The position numbers were made by a program, and so were the translations under genes. Below, one piece after another: positions 26,521 to 35,173 of a stretch of 64,000 nucleotides of DNA. The stretch comes from CAKZLS01 sp963771545 (GTDB lineage: Bacteria; Pseudomonadota; Alphaproteobacteria; Rhodospirillales; Defluviicoccaceae): NCBI GenBank assembly GCA_963771545.1, contig CAVYTX010000002.1:620001-684000 (forward strand), given 5' to 3'. Position 1 is the first letter of the stretch; each line of letters begins with the position of its first letter. The notes below the pieces were generated by a model that had not been told where the DNA came from, made no database searches, and was given only the letters and a program-made list of their open reading frames with translations.

Positions 26521-27729
26521 ATGCGCGTTCTTTTTATGACCAACGAATATCCACCTCATATTTACGGTGGCGCCGGCGTTCATGTGGAGTACTTGTCAAG
26601 AGAACTGGCAAAACTGACGCCCATCGAAGTCAGGAGCTTTCACGAACAGGCCTATGTGGATGGGCAGTTGACCGTGAGAGGCACCAAGATCGAGGCTTCA
26701 CAGTTCTCGGGGTGTCCGGTGCCCTTGGTGTCGCCGTTGAAAGCTCTTGTCACGTCGGTTGCTTTCAGTGGACAGGGGATCGACGCGGACGTGGTTCACT
26801 GCCATACGTGGTACGCGCATTTCGGCGGTATCCTGGCGAAGCTATTGTATGGGCTGCCGCTGGTCATCACCGTCCATTCCTTGGAACCGCTGAGGCCCTG
26901 GAAGCGCGAGCAAATCGGTCGCGGCTTCGACCTTTCCAGCTGGGTCGAAAAGACCGCTCTGGAAATGGCGGACGCCGTGATCGCGGTCTCCAAGAGTACC
27001 TACGATGACGTGGAGAGGCTGTTCGACGTGGATCCTTCCCGGATGCACGTCATCGCGAACGGCATCGACACGCAGGAGTACCAAGCGGTCAATCGGCCCG
27101 AGGTGCTGGCGCGCAATGGCATCGATTATAGCGCGCCCTTCGTCTTGTTCGTGGGCCGCATGACCCGTCAAAAGGGGCTCTATTATTTGCTCAGGGCGGC
27201 GGAGGCCATCGATCCGCGAATGCAGATCGTTCTGTGCGCCGGAGAGTCGGACACGCCGGAATTGCAGGCGGAACTGGAGGCGATGGTGCGCGACCTCAAA
27301 TCCCGTCGGCCGGGGATCGTCTGGATTCCGGGAATGCTGGGACGCGAGGACGTGATCGCGCTGTACTCGCATGCTTCCGTGTTCTGTTGTCCGTCCATTT
27401 ACGAGCCCTTCGGGATCATCAATCTGGAGGCCATGGCGTGCGGCACACCGGTGGTGGGAAGCCGCGTCGGAGGCATTCCCGAGGTGGTTGCCGACGGAGA
27501 GACGGGGTTGATCGTCGACGCCAAGTTGTCCAATTCGCCTCCTCACGATCCAATCGATCCCGAAGCATTTGCCCTCGGATTGGCGGAGGCGATCAACCGT
27601 CTCGGGATGGATCCCGATCTGTCCCGGCGCATGGGTGAAGCCGGCCGACGGCGTGTCATCGACAGCTATAGCTGGCAAAGCATCGCCAAGCAGACCATGG
27701 CCCTGTACGAAACGATCGTGAACCAATAA
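26521..27729 (+). CDS. glgA: Glycogen synthase-like GT4 glycosyltransferase (actinobacterial GlgA/GlgM type)
   Basis: A 402-residue GT-B enzyme. The N-terminus MRVLFMTNEYPPHIYGGAGVHVEYL is the hallmark of the Corynebacterium-type glycogen synthase family, distinct from GT5 GlgA. The C-terminal domain has FVGRMTRQKGLYYLL and the donor-binding E-x7-E motif in YEPFGIINLEAMACGTPVVGS. It uses a nucleotide-glucose (often ADP-glucose) to build alpha-glucan or maltose-1-phosphate. AGCAGGTGG precedes the ATG at 26521; the longer frame to 26266 is not family-like. The GH13 gene 88 bp downstream suggests a two-step glucan pathway. Confidence 0.86.
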   Translation: MRVLFMTNEYPPHIYGGAGVHVEYLSRELAKLTPIEVRSFHEQAYVDGQLTVRGTKIEASQFSGCPVPLVSPLKALVTSVAFSGQGIDADVVHCHTWYAHFGGILAKLLYGLPLVITVHSLEPLRPWKREQIGRGFDLSSWVEKTALEMADAVIAVSKSTYDDVERLFDVDPSRMHVIANGIDTQEYQAVNRPEVLARNGIDYSAPFVLFVGRMTRQKGLYYLLRAAEAIDPRMQIVLCAGESDTPELQAELEAMVRDLKSRRPGIVWIPGMLGREDVIALYSHASVFCCPSIYEPFGIINLEAMACGTPVVGSRVGGIPEVVADGETGLIVDAKLSNSPPHDPIDPEAFALGLAEAINRLGMDPDLSRRMGEAGRRRVIDSYSWQSIAKQTMALYETIVNQ

Positions 27730-27817
27730 TCGCCAATGAGCGGGCGCGCGCCGCTTCTTCCAATGAGCGAAACGAAGACCATCGACACCAATCAACAAAT
27801 TTTGCGGGGAGGACATC

Positions 27818-29116
27818 GTGCCCGAGGGCGTTAGAATCTATAACTTGTTTCCGCCGCTTGCCGGCGCCGTTCAGGAATGGGAGAACCATCTCGACCGGAT
27901 ATCGGAGATGGGCTTCAACTGGGTTTTCGTCAATCCGTTCCATGAGGTGGGGGCATCGGGAAGTCTTTACGCCGTCAAGGATTACTATAAGCTCAATCGT
28001 CTCTTCCAAGGACGCTCCAGGCGCAAGGCGGATACGCTGATATCCGGTTTCATGGCCGCGGCCGAGAAGCGCGGACTATCCGTTATGATGGATTTGGTGA
28101 TCAATCATACGGGCATGGACGCGATCCTGACCGAGGAACACCCGGAGTGGTTCGTGCACGAGGCGGATGGGTCGCTGAGTTCGCCCTTCGCGGTCGACCC
28201 CGCCGACACCCGAAAGAAGACGGTTTGGCGGGATCTGGCGGAGATCGATTACAGCGAGCGCCCCGAACGCAACCGGATCATCGAATACTTTGGGGATGTG
28301 GTTCGCCACTATACGAAGCTCGGCGTCCGCGGGTTTCGCTGCGACGCCGCCTACAAGGTGCCGCGGGCCGTCTGGAAAGGCATCATCGACTCCGGTCGAA
28401 AGGCCAACAAGGACGCAGTTTTCATCGCCGAGAATCTGGGCGGCATGATGGAGGAGGTCGAGGAACTTCGGTCGGCCGGCTTCGATTACCTGTTCAACAG
28501 CGCGAAGTGGTGGGATTTCCGCGCCGGCTGGTTGATGGAGCAATATGAGAAATTCCGCGCCATCGCCCCGTCGATCGCGTTTCCGGAAACTCACGATACG
28601 CCGCGACTGGCCGAGGACTTGGCGTCCGAGGGGGTCAGCGCTCCGGCCGATTTGGAAGCACGGTACCGGCAGGCTTATTTGTTCGCGGCGATCTTCTCCA
28701 CCGGCGTCATGATTCCCATGGGCTATGAATATGGGTTTCGCCGGCGCCTGCATGTGGTGGAAACGCGGCCCAAGCACTGGGAGAAGCCGGCGTACGATTT
28801 GACGTCGTTCATCGCGGACGTGAACCGGATGAAGGCCTCGACCCCCGTCTTGAACGAGGAGGGGCCCCAGCGGGCCTTCGCCGCCGGTAAGGCGCGGACC
28901 GTCTGCCTGCTCCGCCGCGCCATCCGGGGAAAGGGCTGGACGTTGTCCGTCATCAACACCGATTGGAAATCCCCGGCGACCGCGCGCATGGATCGACTGG
29001 ACAAAACTGTCGTCAAAGGCCGGGAGATCACCCCCGGCAGCACGGGCGAGGCGTTCGACGCCGGCGCCGAACTGACTCTGAAACCCGGTGAAATTCGGGT
29101 TTTCGCCGGAAAGTAG
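27818..29116 (+). CDS. GH13 alpha-amylase-family enzyme
   Basis: A 432-residue TIM-barrel glycosidase or transglycosidase. GH13 regions: MDLVINHT (region I), GFRCDAAYK with nucleophile Asp176 (region II), FIAENLGG with acid Glu205 (region III), and FPETHDTPRL with Asp260 (region IV). There is no signal peptide, so it acts in the cytoplasm. A short C-terminal beta domain ends LTLKPGEIRVFAGK. The start GTG 27818 has GGGGAGGA upstream. Opening with NLFPPLAGAVQEWENHL and lacking the usual extra domains, it resembles stand-alone GH13 proteins related to GlgE/sucrose-phosphorylase-like clades. It probably works with the GlgA-like transferase. Confidence 0.85.
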   Translation: MPEGVRIYNLFPPLAGAVQEWENHLDRISEMGFNWVFVNPFHEVGASGSLYAVKDYYKLNRLFQGRSRRKADTLISGFMAAAEKRGLSVMMDLVINHTGMDAILTEEHPEWFVHEADGSLSSPFAVDPADTRKKTVWRDLAEIDYSERPERNRIIEYFGDVVRHYTKLGVRGFRCDAAYKVPRAVWKGIIDSGRKANKDAVFIAENLGGMMEEVEELRSAGFDYLFNSAKWWDFRAGWLMEQYEKFRAIAPSIAFPETHDTPRLAEDLASEGVSAPADLEARYRQAYLFAAIFSTGVMIPMGYEYGFRRRLHVVETRPKHWEKPAYDLTSFIADVNRMKASTPVLNEEGPQRAFAAGKARTVCLLRRAIRGKGWTLSVINTDWKSPATARMDRLDKTVVKGREITPGSTGEAFDAGAELTLKPGEIRVFAGK

Positions 29117-29264
29117 CGGCGGAGACGGCCGAAAACCTCATTGCGCCAACAGAAGTTTTCTATAAGCTTCCGACCACTCAAGGAATGCGCGAGAACGCCG
29201 CCGTCGGCCCCGGCTTCGAGGTCGCGTGGTCGTGCTGGCCCAGTCAACGAAAGGGAGATCGTCC

Positions 29265-29444
29265 ATGGCAACGAATGCCGACGTGGCCGCCATGCTGCTG
29301 CGAGAGGCCGCCGTCATATTCCGAACGATCGCCGGCGGCGATCCGGAGTCCGACCAGCGCAAGGAAGAGTTCGCCACCGTTTACGAGCGCGCGGCGGACC
29401 TGCTGGAGCGCGACCCCACCGGCGAGATCGCCAAGGGCGACTAG
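29265..29444 (+). CDS. Small hypothetical protein (59 aa)
   Basis: A 59-residue acidic, largely helical protein: MATNADVAAMLLREAAVIFR, then TIAGGDPESDQRKEEFATVY, ending TGEIAKGD. AAGGGAG lies 8 bases before the ATG at 29265. It follows the GH13 gene by about 150 bp and has coding-like composition. I do not recognise a family. Confidence 0.6.
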   Translation: MATNADVAAMLLREAAVIFRTIAGGDPESDQRKEEFATVYERAADLLERDPTGEIAKGD

Positions 29445-29457
29445 AGCGCTTTCAAAT

Positions 29458-30207
29458 TCACGCCCAGCCGCCGGCGATGGGCATGACGTGGCCGGTGATG
29501 AAATCGGCCCGCTCGGAGGCCAGGAAGGCCACCAGCGCGCCCACCTCCTCGGGTTTTCCCAATCGTCCGAGCGGGATATTGCGGGTGATCTTAGCAAGCG
29601 CCTGGGGATCGGCGAGCAGTTGGGGCGGAAAATACGTGGGGCTCTCCACGAAATTCGGCGCGACGGCGTTCACCTGAATGTTGAAGGCGGCGAGTTCCTT
29701 CGCCAGCGACACGGCCAGCGCGTTGGCGCCGCCGCGGGCGGCCACGTACATGGAGTAGTTCGGCAGCCCGTGTAACGGCGCGGCCGAGGTCACGAACACG
29801 ATCTTGCCGCTCCGCCGCGCCTTCATCTGCGGCGCCACGGCCTGGGTCAGCGCGAACGGCGCGGTCACCAGCGCGTCGAGGCCGGCCCGCAGATCCTCGA
29901 TCCGGGCCTCCTCGATGGGCGCGCGGATGGCCGGAAAGGGGTCGTTGTTGACCAGCACGTCGACGCGGCCGAACGCCCGGGCCACCGCCTCCGCCATGTC
30001 CACGGGCCGCTGTTCGGCGATGACCCGAAGCTCTGGGTGCGAGTCGGCGAACCGTGTCCGGGTCCGGTCGTCGGCGAAGCCGGGGTCGTGACAGACAACG
30101 GTTGTCCCGCTTTGCGCCAGGGCCTTGGCCGACGCCAGGCCGACGAAAGCGTTCACGTGGGTCACCAGCGCCACCGGGCCGGCGGGCGGGTCTTGTTCCC
30201 TGCTCAT
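29458..30207 (-). CDS. Probable halohydrin dehalogenase (SDR-fold, HheC-like)
   Basis: A 249-residue SDR-fold protein without the normal SDR cofactor signature. In place of T-G-x3-G-x-G the first loop reads TxxxxFxG (T16 HVNA F21 V G23), the nucleophile-pocket motif described for halohydrin dehalogenases. The catalytic triad is S141-x12-Y154-x3-R158, with Arg replacing the SDR lysine, again the halohydrin dehalogenase signature. Local resemblance to HheC continues in TVVCHD, MKARRSGKIVFVTSA and the C-terminal LVAFLAS and GGW. These enzymes reversibly convert vicinal haloalcohols to epoxides without NAD(P). The ATG at 30207 has AAAGGAATACAGCC upstream. A degenerate reductase is the alternative. 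Confidence 0.82.
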   Translation of the reverse strand: MSREQDPPAGPVALVTHVNAFVGLASAKALAQSGTTVVCHDPGFADDRTRTRFADSHPELRVIAEQRPVDMAEAVARAFGRVDVLVNNDPFPAIRAPIEEARIEDLRAGLDALVTAPFALTQAVAPQMKARRSGKIVFVTSAAPLHGLPNYSMYVAARGGANALAVSLAKELAAFNIQVNAVAPNFVESPTYFPPQLLADPQALAKITRNIPLGRLGKPEEVGALVAFLASERADFITGHVMPIAGGWA

Positions 30208-30304
30208 GGCTGTATTCCTTTGCTCCGACGGTCATTGATCGTAGCGCGATCCCGTCCATATTACGGGGATCGACCTTCGTGTACGAGAACGAGGACAAGC
30301 GGTC

Positions 30305-30514
30305 ATGAAAATCAGCGCGCGCAACACCCTCAAAGGCAAGGTCACGAAAATCAAGATGGGCGCCGTCGCGGCGCAGGTGCACGTGGACATCGGCGGCGGC
30401 AACACCGTGACCTCGGTGGTCACCGCCGACGCGGTGGCCGAATTCGGCCTGGATGTGGGCCACGACGTCCAAGTCGTGATCAAGGCCACCGACGTGCTGC
30501 TGGCGACGGAGTAG
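30305..30514 (+). CDS. Mop/TOBE-domain molybdate-binding protein (molbindin)
   Basis: A 69-residue single Mop domain: MKISARNTLKGKVTKIKMGAV at the start, then VHVDIGGGNTVTSVVTADAV and DVQVVIKATDVLLATE. This is the stand-alone molbindin size; such proteins form hexamers that store molybdate or tungstate in the cytoplasm. It is monocistronic, divergent from the dehalogenase-like gene with about 100 bp between. There are no modABC or molybdoenzyme genes in the window. Confidence 0.88.
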   Translation: MKISARNTLKGKVTKIKMGAVAAQVHVDIGGGNTVTSVVTADAVAEFGLDVGHDVQVVIKATDVLLATE

Positions 30515-30533
30515 GGGGTCCGGAACGGCCGGC

Positions 30534-31184
30534 TTACTCTTCCGCCCTGGGCGCCTCGTCTCCCCATAGCTCTTGCAGACGTTGGTCGCGGCCACAGCGG
30601 TAGCGGTAGAACTTATAGCGGACCGGGCTCACCAGATAGTAGTCCTGGTGGTAATCCTCGGCCGGGTAGAATTCGCCGGCCGGCACGATGGGGGTGACCA
30701 ACGGCCGATCGAAGCGGCCGGATGCCGTCAGTTCCTGTTTGGACTGTTCGGCCAGCTGGTGTTGCTCCTCGGTCTCGAAGAACACGGCGGTGCGGTACTG
30801 ATCGCCCCGATCGCAGAACTGCCCGCCGCCGTCCAGCGGATCCACGTTGCGCCAGAACACCGATAACAACCGATCGTATCCAACCTTGGCGGGGTCGTAG
30901 ACCACCTTGACCGCCTCGGCGTGACCGGTGGCGCCGGACGAAACCTGGGTATAGGTGGGCGACGGGGTATGACCGCCGATATACCCCGACGTGGTGGAGA
31001 CGACGCCGTCCAGTTCGTCGAAGGGATGCTCCATGCACCAGAAGCAGCCGCCCGCGAAGATCGCCGACGCCAGGGTGTCCGGGGAGGCGCCGGCCTTGCC
31101 TTCGGTGGCTTCGGTGTTTGCGGCCCGGGCGGCGCCGGAAGCGACCGGCACGGCGAGCAACAGGGCGAGGAGCAGGGCTTTCAT
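30534..31184 (-). CDS. msrA: Peptide methionine sulfoxide reductase MsrA, exported
   Basis: A 216-residue enzyme reducing methionine-S-sulfoxide. A signal peptide (MKALLLALLLAVPVASGAARA) precedes the MsrA domain with catalytic GCFWC (Cys47), the TSGYIGG motif, HAEAVKVVYDP and the DQYRTAVFF segment. The C-terminal region YDLVSPVRYKFYRYRCGRDQ-like tail contains a further Cys for resolution. The start at 31184 has AAGGA 7 bases upstream; ATG 31190 is an equally possible neighbour. Being exported and 30 bp after the msrB gene, it probably repairs periplasmic proteins together with MsrB. Confidence 0.93.
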   Translation of the reverse strand: MKALLLALLLAVPVASGAARAANTEATEGKAGASPDTLASAIFAGGCFWCMEHPFDELDGVVSTTSGYIGGHTPSPTYTQVSSGATGHAEAVKVVYDPAKVGYDRLLSVFWRNVDPLDGGGQFCDRGDQYRTAVFFETEEQHQLAEQSKQELTASGRFDRPLVTPIVPAGEFYPAEDYHQDYYLVSPVRYKFYRYRCGRDQRLQELWGDEAPRAEE

Positions 31185-31213
31185 GGGCATGTCCTTGTCT
31201 GAATGGCGCCGAT

Positions 31214-31705
31214 TTACGCCGGGACGAATTTCAGCGCCACGCCGTTCATGCAATAGCGCAGACCGGTGGGCGGCGGGCCGTCCTCGAACACATGGCCCAG
31301 ATGGCCGCCGCAGCGGGCGCAGTGCACCTCCGTGCGTTTCATGAAGAAGCTGTTGTCCTCGGTGGTGCCGACGGCGCCCTCCAGCGGCGTATGGAAGCTT
31401 GGCCAGCCGGTGTGACTGTCGAACTTGGTTTCCGACGCAAACAGCGGCAAGTCGCAACCGGCGCAATGATAGGTTCCGGGATCGTACAGCTTGTCCAGCG
31501 GGCTCGATCCGGCGCGCTCGGTGCCTTGCTCGCGCAGCACCTGGTACGCGGCCGGCGTCAACAGCGCCCGCCACTCGTCGGCGGTGCGGACGAACTCGAA
31601 TGACGTGGTTTCTCCGGCCGTGCCGCGCGCCACCGGCAGGAAACTCGCGAGCGCGCCGCCGCCGACGGCGGCCAGCGTGCCCAAAAGAACGGATCGTCGT
31701 TTCAT
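31214..31705 (-). CDS. msrB: Peptide methionine-R-sulfoxide reductase MsrB, exported
   Basis: A 163-residue enzyme with a twin-arginine-like leader (MKRRSVLLGTLAAVGGGALAS) and the MsrB fold. It has two zinc-binding CxxC pairs (CAGC and CARC), the substrate motif THTGWPSF-like (SHTGWPSFHTPLEGA), GHLGHVFEDGP, and the catalytic Cys in RYCMNG near the C-terminus. It reduces methionine-R-sulfoxide, complementing the adjacent MsrA. It is first in the msrB-msrA operon. Tat rather than Sec export is an inference from KRR and the weakly hydrophobic core. Confidence 0.93.
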   Translation of the reverse strand: MKRRSVLLGTLAAVGGGALASFLPVARGTAGETTSFEFVRTADEWRALLTPAAYQVLREQGTERAGSSPLDKLYDPGTYHCAGCDLPLFASETKFDSHTGWPSFHTPLEGAVGTTEDNSFFMKRTEVHCARCGGHLGHVFEDGPPPTGLRYCMNGVALKFVPA

Positions 31706-31819
31706 GACCTTGTTCCTAAACCGTTGTTCGCACTGATCTTACCCCAAGAGATAGGCCCGGGTCCGCTCTCGCAAAATCACATCTCCGTCAGTGGATCGGG
31801 AGCGGCCTCCACGAACGCC

Positions 31820-32323
31820 TCAACGATAGAGCGCGACCCGGGAGACGGCGAGGTCGGCATGGAAGGCGCGGCCGATGGCGACGAGGCCCAGCCGGCGCAG
31901 CCGGGTGACGTCGAGGGGTGTCGACAATCTATAGGGTTCAAAGCGCGGGAAGGGGATGCGAATGTGGTGCCACCGAGGCCCGGCTTCGAAGGTTGCCCGG
32001 TAGGACTCCCATGGGCGAACGGCGTCGGTGGTCCGAAGGTGCGCGCCGTAGCTCTCGCCGTTTCCCCGCACCCGCAGGCTGAAGCCGCCGAAGCCGGATG
32101 CGTCGAGTGTCCCGCCCCCGGCCGCGAGGTCCATGGCCATCTGAATGAAGCCGCCGTTGTTCTCCACGCGAACGTCGCCGGTGAGCCTGACACAGGGTTC
32201 TTGGTCAATGACCCCGTGGCTCACGGTTTCGCGGGATACTCCGCCCATCACGCGATCGCTGAAGCCGCGCAACGCGGTGATTGGAAATTCCGCCAAGTCC
32301 TCGGTCGCGGAGCCCGCGTTCAT
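31820..32323 (-). CDS. CIA30-family protein (complex I intermediate-associated 30-like)
   Basis: A 167-residue protein with the CIA30/galactose-binding-like fold: FSDRVMGGVSRETVSHGVID is the family signature at the N-terminus, followed by GGFIQMAMDL, SLRVRGNGESY and RWHHIRIPFPRFEPY. Bacterial members are of unclear function. The ATG at 32323 overlaps the stop of the DUF4864 gene (ATGA), so the two are coupled. I prefer it to the longer frame opening at 32371, whose extra residues overlap that gene. Confidence 0.85.
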   Translation of the reverse strand: MNAGSATEDLAEFPITALRGFSDRVMGGVSRETVSHGVIDQEPCVRLTGDVRVENNGGFIQMAMDLAAGGGTLDASGFGGFSLRVRGNGESYGAHLRTTDAVRPWESYRATFEAGPRWHHIRIPFPRFEPYRLSTPLDVTRLRRLGLVAIGRAFHADLAVSRVALYR

Positions 32324-32754
32324 GCCTCGCGCTCTTCGCCGGGGGTCAGGATGCAGCCCGCGATCCGCCACCGGCCATCCTCGCCGCGTTCCATTAAGTA
32401 GTAGGCGACGTAGGCCACGGCGTTGGGATCCAGCACAAACACGCGCTGCACCGGACCCAGCGGGCTCGCGATCAGCGATCCGAACGTGACCGAGCGGGGA
32501 TTGTAGACAGGCTGATAGTCTTCCCGGATCATTTGCATGAATGTTTCGGGGGAGCCGAACTTTTCCCGGACGTTGGACGCGGAGAAGGCGAAGGCCGCGT
32601 ACCCGTTACCGGCCTTGAACGCCGCCATTTGCCCCAGGATCACGCCCGCGATCTCCCGCCGGTCCGAAGCGTCGATCCCGTCGCCGGCCCGCTCTTGCGC
32701 GACGGCGGTTCCGCCGGTCAACAACAACGCGATAACGAAAACAAACCTGATCAT
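32320..32754 (-). CDS. DUF4864-type exported protein
   Basis: A 144-residue protein with a signal peptide (MIRFVFVIALLLTGGTAVA) and a cone-like DUF4864 domain: VILGQMAAFKAGNGYAAFAF, then FGSPETFMQMIREDYQPVYN and AYYLMERGEDGRWRIAGCIL. The function is unknown. GGAGGGTAGG is 6-7 bases before the ATG at 32754. It is first in a two-gene unit with the CIA30-type gene and divergent from the NHL-repeat gene. Confidence 0.82.
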   Translation of the reverse strand: MIRFVFVIALLLTGGTAVAQERAGDGIDASDRREIAGVILGQMAAFKAGNGYAAFAFSASNVREKFGSPETFMQMIREDYQPVYNPRSVTFGSLIASPLGPVQRVFVLDPNAVAYVAYYLMERGEDGRWRIAGCILTPGEEREA

Positions 32755-32908
32755 TGAACCTACCCTCCATCGAGGAGCGAACGTCTCTGATACGGTTACG
32801 GTGGGGCAATGGATCGGCCGCGCCGCCCGTGCGCCGCGCTTTCCCCTTTCATCGGGCTGTCCCTGTCTCCACATTTAGGGAGTGTTTTCGGAAAAACGAG
32901 GTTGCGCC

Positions 32909-33766
32909 GTGAGAACCGCCGTTTTCGCCCTTGCCCTGTCAGTGTCGTCGATCCCGCCGCTGGCGTTGGCTTTCGAGGCCGAGTTCCTGTCGGCCAGCAC
33001 CGCCGATCTGGACAATCCCCACGACGTGAAACTGTCGCCCGATGGCCGTTGGCTGTTCGTCTCCGATGCCGGCAATGATCGCGTCGTGATTCTGGACGCC
33101 GGAAGTCTCGAGATGATCGGCCATTTCGGCGACGATCATCAGGACGGCACCCACGACGTGGACTTCGACGACTCCGGCCGGCTTCTGGTGGCCGACACCC
33201 ACAACGACCGCATCGCCATTTACCAACTCGACGGCGCCGCCGGCGCGCTGATGGAGGAACTCTCCGAGGGTATCCGCAATCCCGAGGGCGTCTTGGCCGG
33301 TCCCGGCGGCCATGTTTACGCGACCGGAGCGGGCAGCGACAACCTGGTGGTCTACGTCAACGGCGAAGCGGTGGAGGAGACCGGCGGCCTGTCGTCGCCG
33401 CACGACGTGGAATTCGCGCCGAACGGCGATCTGTGGATCGCCGACGCCGCCAACGACCGGCTGGTCCGCATGACCCCCGATCTCGACATCAAGACCGTCC
33501 TCAAGGGCGCGCCCTATGATTTCAGCGGCCCACGTTACCTCGACGTGGCGGCCGACGGCACCCTGGCCGTGGCCGACAAGTACACCCATAGCATCAAGAT
33601 CATCGCCGAGAACGGCGCGGTCCTGGGCGTGATCGGCGACGGCTCGGCCGGCAAGGGCCCCGGCAAGTTCCGCACCCCGGAAGGCGTGGAACTGGGCGAC
33701 GGCGTGGTCTGGATCGCCGACAGCGGCAACGACCGCATCGTCAAATACCGTATCTCATGGGCTTGA
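32909..33766 (+). CDS. Exported NHL-repeat / six-bladed beta-propeller protein
   Basis: A 285-residue protein. A signal peptide (about residues 1-21) follows the GTG at 32909, which has GAGG 6 bases upstream; the longer frame from 32882 lacks both features. Five to six NHL-type units repeat the pattern LSPDG-x-W-LFVSDAGNDRVV, VADTHNDRIAIY, IADAANDRLVRM, VADKYTHSIKII, IADSGNDRIVKY. Such propellers bind sugars, proteins or lipids in the periplasm. No partner is evident. Confidence 0.87.
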   Translation: MRTAVFALALSVSSIPPLALAFEAEFLSASTADLDNPHDVKLSPDGRWLFVSDAGNDRVVILDAGSLEMIGHFGDDHQDGTHDVDFDDSGRLLVADTHNDRIAIYQLDGAAGALMEELSEGIRNPEGVLAGPGGHVYATGAGSDNLVVYVNGEAVEETGGLSSPHDVEFAPNGDLWIADAANDRLVRMTPDLDIKTVLKGAPYDFSGPRYLDVAADGTLAVADKYTHSIKIIAENGAVLGVIGDGSAGKGPGKFRTPEGVELGDGVVWIADSGNDRIVKYRISWA

Positions 33767-33808
33767 GGAGCCCGCTCAAAAGGTATCGGGCGGATTAGCT
33801 TGGCGTAA

Positions 33809-35146
33809 TCCACCGAATGTGGGCAAGCCCTCATCCGCATTCTTTTCGGCGACGAGGCGTTCGCCGCGTCCATCGTCGTCGAGCGCGCGAAAGTGCTGGA
33901 CGCGGCCCTCAAACAGGTGAAGCGCGACAAGGCCGCGTTCGCTATGCTGGTCAAGGAGGGGGAGCGGCTGACCGAGACCGGCAACGTGCTGGCCGGCGCC
34001 GCCAATTTGGAAAGGTTGAGCGCCGATGAGCAAGCCCTCGAAGTCCTCGCCCGCGGCGCCACCCGCGCCGGGCCCATCTCCGACGCCCTCTCCGCCGCCG
34101 CGCGCGACCTCAAAGCCGGCAAGCTGGGACGAGGAGAAGCTGCGCGGGCTTTTCTCCGGGATGTCCAAGGAAGAAATCTCGTCGGCCTGGAACGTGGGCC
34201 AGGCGCTGGCGAGCGTGTCGCTGGCGATGCAGGAACGCCTGATCGACCCGCCGCCGCCGGCGAACAAGGCGAAGCGCCGGATCAAGCGCTAGGCCCCGAT
34301 CCCGACCAGGCGGCGCTGTTCCAGGGGCCGGCGCGCGTTCGCGTCGGCCAAGGCCGGGCGCGCTATGTGGACCGTCCGGACGGCCGCTATGTGGCGCTGG
34401 AAAACGGCTCCGACGTGCTCGGCGAAATCAGCCCGGAGGTCGCCGCCGCCGTTGGCCGGGAGCCCGCGCCGATCCGGCTGCCGGAGGGCGATGCGCGCTC
34501 TGGCGAGAAACATATCGAAAAACAGCGCGGCGACGACATTCGCGAGGCCGGCTACGCCGACGCGGCGGATTTGATCGCCGACGTGGCTGCCCGCTACAGC
34601 CACATCTACGCGGGCAATAAAAATCGTCTCGTGTTGGCGAAAATCAACGGCAAGGTGAATTTTGCCGTGATCGAGCTCGAGAAATCAGCGGTGGACGGCC
34701 AATGGACCGTCATCACCGGTGGCGCTTTTCGGGCACGATACTTGAAAAACAAGAAACTGCTCTGGGAGGGGGAGCGCCGTTCCCCGTTCCCCGCCGACGC
34801 CGGCGGTCCCCTTTTCCAGCGCGGGGGCCAGAGCAGCGAAAGTATTTTAACCTCCGAAGCCGCGGCCGGCCAAGCCCCGCCTGGGGAAGCCCGGGCCGCC
34901 GTCGAGATTACCGACGATCTGACCCGCATCTGGTTTTCGGAAAAAGCCGACGCGTCGTCGGTCATTCACGAAAGCGGCCATGTGTTCCTCGCCGTGCTGC
35001 GCCGCCTGGCGAGAGCCGGTGCGCAACCACGCCCCGCTGAAATAAGTGAGTGGGCACCGACGTCCCCGACTTTCAAACCGACCCCGCTCACAAAGCGGGC
35101 GGTGGAACGCCGGGGCGCGGAGGTGCCCCCACGCAATCGCGTATAG
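33809..35146 (+). pseudogene. Truncated phage/plasmid polyvalent-type protein remnant
   Basis: The frame is open from a stop at 33806 without a credible start: ALIRILFGDEAFAASIVVER runs straight in from 33827, so the 5' part is missing. It carries an Ala/Lys-rich helical segment (LDAALKQVKRDKAAFAMLVK), a nuclease-like module with the shape of phage-type EndoU/RelE-like nucleases (GEKHIEKQRGDDIREAGYAD, then VITGGAFRARYLKNKKLLWE), and a metallopeptidase-like motif HESGH (VIHESGHVFLAVLRRLA). It then ends in unrelated sequence. The middle overlaps another natural-looking frame at 34026-34292 (WDEEKLRGLFSGMSKEEISS), suggesting internal deletion. Domain names are from memory and tentative. Confidence 0.6.
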
Positions 35147-35173
35147 CAAAAAGAGACGATCTCAACATCACCG

